Positions 58,845-64,000 of a DNA stretch of 64,000 nucleotides are shown here, piece after piece. The stretch spans positions 186,001 to 250,000 of the forward strand of contig NZ_BNAW01000005.1 of NCBI RefSeq assembly GCF_014654205.1. Direction: 5' to 3'. Made by a program: the position numbers and the translations under genes. The stretch comes from Amycolatopsis bullii (lineage in GTDB: Bacteria > Actinomycetota > Actinomycetes > Mycobacteriales > Pseudonocardiaceae). Position 1 is the first letter of the stretch. Each line of letters opens with the position of its first letter. Below the pieces are notes generated by a model. The model was not told the DNA's origin and did not search any database. It was given only the letters and a program-made list of their open reading frames with translations.

Positions 58845-60446
58845 ATGGCCGCCGACTTGGTGTTGACGAACGCCGTCGTGTACACATTGGACAACGCGCG
58901 GCCGTGGGCGTCCTCGTTGGCCGTGAGCGGTGGCAAGGTCGTCGACGACGTCGCCGGCCCGGACACCGAGGTGCTCGACCTCGGTGGTGAGTTCGTCATG
59001 CCCGGGCTCGTCGACGTGCACAACCACCACGCGATGGCCGGGCGGGCGGAGCTGTTCGAACTCACCTTCGGCGCGGACGCCGGGATCGAGGACATCCTGG
59101 CCGCCGTCCGCGCGCGGGCCGCGTCGCTGGGCCCGGACGAATGGCTCACCGGGGGCGCCTGGGCGTCCACTTTGGTCGCGGAGCTGTCGGTTCCGGCGGC
59201 CCGGCGGGCACTGGACGAGGCCGCGGGCGGACGGCCGGTGTCGTTGTCGGACGACAGCCGGCACAACCGCTGGGTGAGCAGCCGGGCCCTGGAGCTGGCC
59301 GGGATCACCGCCGCGACGCCGGACCCGCCCGGCGGGGTCGTCGTCCGCGACGGCGGCGAGCCCAGCGGGCTGCTGCTGGAGGCCGCCGGGGTGCTGGTCG
59401 AGCGCGTGATCGCCGGGCTGACCCCGGAGCAGCACCGGCGGGCGTCCCGGCGGGCGATCGAGGTGCTGCACGGCTTCGGCGTCACCGCGTTCCAGGACGC
59501 CGGGGTCTCGACCGACATCCTGGGTGCGCTCCGCTCGCTGGATCTGGCCGGCGAGCTCGACGCCTGGGCGGTGTCGTCGCTGCTGGTCAACGACCCGATC
59601 TTCGGCTTCGACCCGATCGGGGCGCCCCTGCTGGAGCTCGCCGGCGAGTACCGCACCGAGCACCACCGGCCGGACTTCGTGAAGATCTTCCTCGACGGCG
59701 TGCCGCCGACCCGCACCGCGGCGTTCCTGGAGCCGTACCTGCCCGACGACACCCACGGCAGCTGCTTCCACGGCGCCACGACGATGCCCCCGGCCGAACT
59801 GACCGGCTGGCTCCTCACGGCGGCCGCCGCGGGTTTCTCGGCGAAGGTCCACTGCACGGGCGACGCGTCGGTGCGGCAGTTCCTGGACGCGGTCGAGGAG
59901 GTGCGCGCGGCGGGGTACGCCGACACGCGGTTCCAGGTGGCGCACGGGCAGTTCGTGCACCCGGACGACCTGCCGCGGTTCGCCGCGCTGGGCGTGGCGG
60001 CGGACATCTCGCCGTTCCTGTGGGTGCCGGGGGTCATCCCGGAAGCGATCGCGGAGGTGCTCCCGGCCGCCCGGGCGTCGCGGATGCAGCCGAACCGGAC
60101 GTTGCTGGACACCGGCGCCCTGGTGGCCGGTGGCTCGGACTGGCCGGTGAGCGAGTCGCCGAACGCCTGGGAGGGCATCGCGGGCCTGGTGACGCGTGCG
60201 GACCCGCACGGCCGCCGCCCGGGGGCGCTCTGGCCGGAGCAGGCGATCACCCTGGCCGAGGCGATCGAGGTGTTCACCCTGGGCGGGGCACGGGCGTGCG
60301 GCCTGGGCGACGTGACGGGCGCGTTGACACCGGGGCGGTCGGCGGACTTCGTGGTCCTGGACCGCAATCCCTTCCGGACGGCGGAGGTCGCGGAGACGAA
60401 GGTCGTGGAGACGTGGTTCGCGGGGCGGCGCGTGTTCCGGCGCTGA
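58845..60446 (+). CDS. Amidohydrolase family 3 protein (NfdA/YtcJ-like)
   Basis: 533 residues. It has the composite domain (ADLVLTNAVVYTLDNARPWA), metal site VMPGLVDVHNHHAMA (His59, His61), LSDDSRHNRWVSSRALELAG, PDFVKIFLDGVPPTRTAAFL with the carboxylated-Lys region, AKVHCTGDASVRQFLDAVEE, FQVAHGQFVHPDDLPRF and VAGGSDWPVSESPNAWEG. Same family as N-substituted formamide deformylase, which frees amines from N-formyl amines. Placed right after the copper amine oxidase, it could feed that enzyme, though other amidohydrolase reactions are possible. Confidence 0.9.
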   Translation: MAADLVLTNAVVYTLDNARPWASSLAVSGGKVVDDVAGPDTEVLDLGGEFVMPGLVDVHNHHAMAGRAELFELTFGADAGIEDILAAVRARAASLGPDEWLTGGAWASTLVAELSVPAARRALDEAAGGRPVSLSDDSRHNRWVSSRALELAGITAATPDPPGGVVVRDGGEPSGLLLEAAGVLVERVIAGLTPEQHRRASRRAIEVLHGFGVTAFQDAGVSTDILGALRSLDLAGELDAWAVSSLLVNDPIFGFDPIGAPLLELAGEYRTEHHRPDFVKIFLDGVPPTRTAAFLEPYLPDDTHGSCFHGATTMPPAELTGWLLTAAAAGFSAKVHCTGDASVRQFLDAVEEVRAAGYADTRFQVAHGQFVHPDDLPRFAALGVAADISPFLWVPGVIPEAIAEVLPAARASRMQPNRTLLDTGALVAGGSDWPVSESPNAWEGIAGLVTRADPHGRRPGALWPEQAITLAEAIEVFTLGGARACGLGDVTGALTPGRSADFVVLDRNPFRTAEVAETKVVETWFAGRRVFRR

Positions 60447-60480
60447 CCCCCGGCGCTGTCCGCGCGCACACTTTCTCCTA

Positions 60481-60500
60481 CACTGGTAGAGAAACCAGTG
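60481..60500. promoter_or_regulatory. Inverted repeat, probable TetR operator
   Basis: CACTGGT-AGAGAA-ACCAGTG, seven matched bases each side, 13 bases upstream of the TetR GTG. Its place between the amidohydrolase end and the regulator fits autorepression. Confidence 0.7.
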
Positions 60501-60513
60501 CGGGAGGTGCCGG

Positions 60514-61101
60514 GTGCCCAAGATCATCGACCACGACCAGCGGCGCAGCGACATCGTCGACGTCACCTGGGACCTGATCGTGCGGGGCGGGATCGAAGCC
60601 GCCACCATGCGGGAGATCGCCGCCGCCGCCGGATTCGCCAATGGGGCGCTGAAGCTCTACTTCCCCAGCAAGGAAGACATCATCGCGGCCACCTACGAGC
60701 GGGCCCTCGACATGATGCGCCAGTACGTCGAGCTCGACGGCCTGCGGGGGCTCACCGCGCTGCGCGAGATCTGCGTTTCGTCCATGCCGATCGACGAAGA
60801 GCGGATCACCGCCGGGCGGGTGCTGCTCATCTTCTGGCAGATGTCGCTGGGCAACCGGACCATGCACGACAAGTACCTCGAGCACGTCCGCGAGTGGCGC
60901 GGGCTGCTGCACCGCTTCCTCGCCGAGGGCCGCGAAGACGGCGAAATCGTCACCGCGACCCCCGACGAGCAGATCGTCGACGAGATCGTCCTGCTCAACG
61001 CCGGCGCCAACGTGATGAGCCTGGTGGCGGGCGAGTTCTCCACGATCGACCTCCAGCACCGGCACCTGGAGTCCCTCCTGGACCGCCTCACCCGCCCCTG
61101 A
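60514..61101 (+). CDS. TetR/AcrR family transcriptional regulator
   Basis: 195 residues, GTG after GGGAGG. HTH: RRSDIVDVTWDLIVRGGIEA, ATMREIAAAAGFANGALKLY, FPSKEDIIAATYERA. The C-terminal part (LLIFWQMSLGNRTMHDKYLE, EWRGLLHRFLAEGREDGEIV) is of the TetR_C_6/BetI-like type. It follows the amine group on the same strand and is convergent with the hydrolase, whose stop is only 2 bases away. Likely self-regulating through the inverted repeat at 60481. Confidence 0.9.
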   Translation: MPKIIDHDQRRSDIVDVTWDLIVRGGIEAATMREIAAAAGFANGALKLYFPSKEDIIAATYERALDMMRQYVELDGLRGLTALREICVSSMPIDEERITAGRVLLIFWQMSLGNRTMHDKYLEHVREWRGLLHRFLAEGREDGEIVTATPDEQIVDEIVLLNAGANVMSLVAGEFSTIDLQHRHLESLLDRLTRP

Positions 61102-61103
61102 CC

Positions 61104-62021
61104 TCAGGCGAAGATCCCCCGCAGGTACGCGGCCACCTCGGCGTGCGACCGGGCGGACGCGGGCAAGCCGGTGTACAGGCCGTAGAAACCGTGGATCTGC
61201 CCGGCGTACCGGTGCAGGTCCACCGCCACCCCGGCCTCCGCCAGCCGGCGGGCGAACGCCTCCCCCTCGTCACGCAGGACGTCATACTCCGCCGTCAGCA
61301 CCAGCGCCGGCGGCAGGCCCGTGAGGTCACCGGCCCGCGACGGCAGCACGTAGGGGTCGTCCAACGAAGGCGGGGCGTACTGGGCGAAGAAGAACCGCAT
61401 CGCGTCGGCGGTCATGCCGTAACCCGTCGCGAAGTCCACATAGGACGCATGGCCGTCGTCGGGGTGGCCGAACACCGGGCAGATCAGCACCTGCGCCGCG
61501 ATCGGCGGGCCGCCGCGGTCGCGGGCCATCAGGGAGACCACTGTGGACAGGTTGCCGCCGGCGCTCTCGCCGCCGACCGCGATCCGGGACGGCGAAACCG
61601 CCGGGCCCGCGCCGCCCGCCGCCAGCCATTCCAGCACCGCGTAGCAGTCCTCGGGCGCCGCCGGGTACGGGTCCTCCGGTGCGAGGCGGTACTCGACGGC
61701 CGCGACCGCGACCGACGCCGCCGCGCACACCGCGCGGGAGGCGACCTCGTTCTCGTCGATCGAGCCGATCGTCCAGCCACCGCCGTGGATCCACACGAAC
61801 ACCGGCACCGGGCCCGGCGCGTCCGGCAGGTACAGCCGGACGCGCAGGTCGCCGCCCGGGCCGGGCACGGACACCTCGGTCACCGAAGCCACCGGCGCCA
61901 GCGGGCCGGGCTCCGGCCGCGACGCCGCGAACGCCGCCCGCAGCTCGGCGGCCGTCATCGGGCGGGCGGGCGCGTCGGGGCTGCGGGCCAGCAGCTCCCG
62001 CACCGCGGGGTCGAGACCCAT
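61104..62021 (-). CDS. Alpha/beta hydrolase, hormone-sensitive lipase family
   Basis: 305 residues from the ATG at 62021; a GTG two codons upstream overlaps the methyltransferase stop. HSL-family signatures: VFVWIHGGGWTIGS (HGGG 79-82), VEYRLAPEDPYPAAPEDCYA, GGESAGGNLS with Ser153, LVLTAEYDVLRDEGEAFARR with the acid Asp, and AGQIHGFYGL with the His. Cytosolic esterase for short acyl or small-molecule esters. Coupled behind an O-methyltransferase, so the pair probably tailors or detoxifies one compound. Confidence 0.92.
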   Translation of the reverse strand: MGLDPAVRELLARSPDAPARPMTAAELRAAFAASRPEPGPLAPVASVTEVSVPGPGGDLRVRLYLPDAPGPVPVFVWIHGGGWTIGSIDENEVASRAVCAAASVAVAAVEYRLAPEDPYPAAPEDCYAVLEWLAAGGAGPAVSPSRIAVGGESAGGNLSTVVSLMARDRGGPPIAAQVLICPVFGHPDDGHASYVDFATGYGMTADAMRFFFAQYAPPSLDDPYVLPSRAGDLTGLPPALVLTAEYDVLRDEGEAFARRLAEAGVAVDLHRYAGQIHGFYGLYTGLPASARSHAEVAAYLRGIFA

Positions 62022-62023
62022 GC

Positions 62024-62998
62024 TCACACCGCCTCCGCGACGAGCACCCGCGGCGAACCCGGCAGCGTCAGCCGGTCCACCGGCCGCCACCCGGCCCCGG
62101 CCAGCCAGCCCCGGACGTCCCGCTCGGGGTACACGACCGTGCCGTCGATGACCAGGTACTCCCCCGCGTGCAGCGCGTCCAGCGCCCGCGGGGAGTCGTC
62201 CTCGTCCAGGAAGAAGTCCAGTAGCAGCAGCCGGGCACCCGGCGCAGCCGCGGCCCGCGCGTGCCGCAGGATGGCCCGGTTCTCGTCGACGGAGAACCGG
62301 TGGACCACGTGGTTGACCATGACGAGGTCGAACTCGCCCTCGGGTTCGGCGTCCGGGGTCGGTGCGCCGACGACGGTCGTCCGGCCGGCGAACTCCGCGA
62401 CGGCCGCGGTGACCGAGTCCACCGACCGCGGGTCGTAGACGAAGGTCACCCGCAGGACGTCGTTCGCGTGGAGGGCCTGGAGCGCGAACTCGGCGGAAAG
62501 GCCGCCCAGGTCCAGGAGGTTCTTGTACCCGCCGAAGTCGAATTCGCGCGTCAGCATGCGCGCGTGCAGGGCGTTATACACCATGACCCCGCCGAGGAAG
62601 GTGGTCCAGCGGTCGCCTTCGAGATCGAGTTCGCCGGGCTCGCCGGTGTCGGTGGTGTGCGCGAACTGCAGCCAGTGCGGGTAGCTGATCGTCTCGAGGA
62701 AGGTCAGGAACGGCGCCAGGTCCAGACCTCCTCCGCCGAGGTACTCGGTGGTGTCGGGCGTGAGCGCGTAGCGACCGTCCACGCGGGACAGCAGGCCGCG
62801 CGCGGCGAGGGCGTCGCCGAGGATCCGGACGATCTTTTCCGGCTTGCCGGTGCGCTCGGCCAGTTCGGCCGGGCCGAGCGGGCCGGCCGCCAGCGCCGGG
62901 AACAGGCCGATCCGGTTGGCGGCGAAGAGCTGCTGGGCGGCCATGTAGCCGGTGGCGGTTTCCACGATCCGGTCGGGCGCGGCTGGGGTGGGCGTCAC
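62024..62998 (-). CDS. Plant-type (Methyltransf_2) O-methyltransferase
   Basis: 324 residues; GTG after GGAGGACGAC. An N-terminal dimerisation winged helix (GYMAAQQLFAANRIGLFPAL, LGPAELAERTGKPEKIVRIL, GRYALTPDTTEYLGGG) is followed by the SAM domain (YKNLLDLGGLSAEFALQALH, VTFVYDPRSVDSVTAAVAEF, GEFDLVMVNHVVHRFSVDEN, GARLLLLDFFLDEDDSPRAL). The glycine motif reads LDLGGLSAEF, slightly unusual. Methylates a hydroxyl of a polyketide- or phenol-like substrate. Operon leader with the HSL-type hydrolase, divergent from the ABC ATPase gene. Confidence 0.88.
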   Translation of the reverse strand: MTPTPAAPDRIVETATGYMAAQQLFAANRIGLFPALAAGPLGPAELAERTGKPEKIVRILGDALAARGLLSRVDGRYALTPDTTEYLGGGGLDLAPFLTFLETISYPHWLQFAHTTDTGEPGELDLEGDRWTTFLGGVMVYNALHARMLTREFDFGGYKNLLDLGGLSAEFALQALHANDVLRVTFVYDPRSVDSVTAAVAEFAGRTTVVGAPTPDAEPEGEFDLVMVNHVVHRFSVDENRAILRHARAAAAPGARLLLLDFFLDEDDSPRALDALHAGEYLVIDGTVVYPERDVRGWLAGAGWRPVDRLTLPGSPRVLVAEAV

Positions 62999-63028
62999 GT
63001 CGTCCTCCTTGTGTTCGACCCAGACACT

Positions 63029-63040
63029 CTACATGCGTAG
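63029..63040. promoter_or_regulatory. GTAG-type inverted repeat, site 1
   Basis: CTAC-ATGC-GTAG, 31 bases upstream of the methyltransferase start. Shares the ATGCGTAG half with the site at 63153. Confidence 0.55.
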
Positions 63041-63103
63041 ATAAAAGAGTCCAGCGACGAATTTCCGCCGTGCAGCAACAAAAACCCGTGATGTTTCAAC
63101 TTC

Positions 63104-63115
63104 CTACGTTCGTAG
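63104..63115. promoter_or_regulatory. GTAG-type inverted repeat, site 2
   Basis: CTACG-TT-CGTAG, five matched bases each side, in the middle of the 228-bp divergent region. Very AT-rich sequence follows. Confidence 0.55.
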
Positions 63116-63125
63116 AATAAAACCA

Positions 63126-63160
63126 TTGACACGGTCCCCGGCCAGTGTCAACATGCGTAG
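63126..63160 (+). promoter_or_regulatory. Candidate promoter of the ABC ATPase gene overlapped by a third GTAG site
   Basis: TTGACA (63126-63131), 17-base spacer, CAACAT (63149-63154). ATGCGTAG (63153-63160) overlaps the -10 box, so a repressor bound there would block transcription. Confidence 0.55.
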
Positions 63161-63226
63161 AACTACCCCTGCCGGTGCCCGGCAGTCCGGCCCGCCCGTC
63201 GCGGCGGGCGCGAGGAAGGGGAATCC

Positions 63227-64000
63227 ATGACGCTGCTCGAAATCCGGGAGCTCACTGTCGGCCTCGTCGCCGACGACACCGAACGCGAACTCGTGCGGGA
63301 GCTCTCCCTCGATCTCGGGCAAGGGCGGACGCTCTGCGTGGTCGGCGAGTCCGGCAGCGGCAAGACCGTGACCGCCTTGTCGATCATCCGCCTGCTCGAA
63401 TTCGTCGCCCCCGTGCGCACCCGCGGCGAAATCGCCTTCGACGGCGTGGACGTGACGAAGCTGCCCGCCGACGCGATGCGTGCCTACCGCGGGCCGCGGC
63501 TCGGCATGATCTTCCAGGAGGCCCTCGATTCGCTGAACCCGAGCCGCCGCGTCGGCTCGCAGCTGGCCGAGGCCTACCGCGAACCCGGGTCGCTGCCCGG
63601 CCAGGCGGCCCGCCGCGGCAGTCCGCTGCGCAAGCGGGCCGAGGCCAAGGCGAAGCGGCTGCTGACCGAGGTCGGGTTGACCGACACCGAGCGGATCCTG
63701 CGGCTGTACCCGCACCAGATGTCCGGCGGCATGCAGCAGCGCGTGATGATCGCGCTGGCCCTGATGGCCGATCCGGACCTGCTCATCGCCGACGAGCCGA
63801 CGACCGCGCTCGACGTCACCACGCAGGCGGAGATCCTCACGCTGTTCGACCGCGTGCGCCGCGACCACGGCACCGCCTGCGTGTTCATCACCCACGACAT
63901 GGGCGTCGCCGCGCAGGTCGCCGACCGGATCGCGGTGATGTACCGCGGCCGCCTGGTCGAGGTGGGTTCAAGCGACGAAGTCCTGACGCGGCCGAAGCAC
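63227..64000 (+). CDS. Oligopeptide/nickel-type ABC transporter ATP-binding protein (DppD-like), 3' end beyond window
   Basis: 258 codons are visible from the ATG at 63227 (GAGGAAGGGG upstream). Walker A VVGESGSGKTVTALSI (40-47 core), Q-loop GPRLGMIFQEALDSLNPSRR, signature YPHQMSGGMQQRVMIALALM, Walker B DLLIADEPTTALDVTTQAEI and CVFITHDMGVAAQVADRIAV identify the DppD/OppD branch, as does the position of the gene at the head of an operon. A 16-residue insert (PGSLPGQAARRGSPLR) separates Q-loop and signature. Imports or exports peptides or metal chelates; the permeases must lie beyond the window. Confidence 0.9.
   Translation, partial: MTLLEIRELTVGLVADDTERELVRELSLDLGQGRTLCVVGESGSGKTVTALSIIRLLEFVAPVRTRGEIAFDGVDVTKLPADAMRAYRGPRLGMIFQEALDSLNPSRRVGSQLAEAYREPGSLPGQAARRGSPLRKRAEAKAKRLLTEVGLTDTERILRLYPHQMSGGMQQRVMIALALMADPDLLIADEPTTALDVTTQAEILTLFDRVRRDHGTACVFITHDMGVAAQVADRIAVMYRGRLVEVGSSDEVLTRPKH

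Noticed and set aside
57903..60641. 912-codon minus-strand frame opposite the amine oxidase and amidohydrolase
   Set aside because: Antisense shadow across two well-recognised genes.
1..64000. CRISPR arrays, tRNA or rRNA genes, phage integrase, replication origin
   Set aside because: No spaced direct repeats, no cloverleaf-like or rRNA segments, and no recombinase motifs were found by reading both strands.

Overview
The window is high-GC actinomycete DNA with GTG starts, many 1-4 bp start/stop overlaps, strong AGGAGG-type ribosome sites and an abundance of TetR, LysR, MarR, PadR, PucR, AraC and LuxR regulators. Gene content (SARP/BTAD regulator, polyketide synthase relic, secreted glycosidases, aromatic-polyketide-type monooxygenase relic) suggests a Pseudonocardiales or Streptomyces-like soil genome such as Amycolatopsis; I cannot fix the genus from sequence alone. 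No rRNA, tRNA, CRISPR array, transposase or integrase was seen. The region is accessory in character: a string of small regulator-plus-catabolism modules separated by decayed genes.

Layout. 1-4.9 kb: a truncated Tat-exported sialidase-fold protein, two abutting relics (type I PKS and FAD monooxygenase), an alpha/beta hydrolase and a divergent BTAD regulator. 4.9-8.3 kb: divergent secreted proteins, a berberine-bridge-type flavoenzyme and a GH27 alpha-galactosidase with a ricin-type lectin domain. 8.3-14.3 kb: an EthD-like duplicated-domain protein with a broken amidohydrolase, MsrB, a MOSC protein, and two regulator pairs with visible palindromic operators (TetR/membrane protein, PadR/GDSL hydrolase). 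14.4-21.9 kb: a GNAT, a polar-amino-acid ABC importer, two luciferase-like monooxygenases, a LysR regulator and an F420-type oxidoreductase, resembling the Bacillus subtilis ytmI operon for S-(2-succino)cysteine breakdown. 21.9-22.8 kb: another pair of abutting relics.

23.1-26.6 kb is a three-gene surface operon of two solute-binding-like proteins, one fused to a VWA domain, with no transporter. 26.8-30.0 kb has a 55-codon secreted peptide ending in a repeated EMGYN motif, divergent from a large LuxR-family ATPase that appears to be read from a leaderless transcript. 30.8-37.7 kb is a PucR-controlled module (NCS1 permease, amidase, PuuE-like deacetylase, old yellow enzyme, DUF1989 protein) that looks like uptake and ring opening of a nitrogen heterocycle. 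38-43 kb holds a LysR/SDR pair and a MarR-controlled WrbA plus drug exporter. 43-48.3 kb has an AI-2E family exporter, small proteins, a methyltransferase, a CGNR regulator, ArsR and glycosyltransferase relics and a leucine-rich-repeat-like protein.

48.5-60.4 kb reads as a monoamine module: AraC regulator, MoaF, an NTF2-like protein, a complete branched-chain-type ABC importer, two short-chain dehydrogenases, a copper amine oxidase, a 45-residue ORF and an amidohydrolase of the N-substituted formamide deformylase type. The last 3.5 kb has a TetR regulator with its operator, an O-methyltransferase and HSL-family hydrolase, and a divergent oligopeptide/nickel-type ABC ATPase cut by the window edge, with three GTAG-type sites in the shared promoter region.
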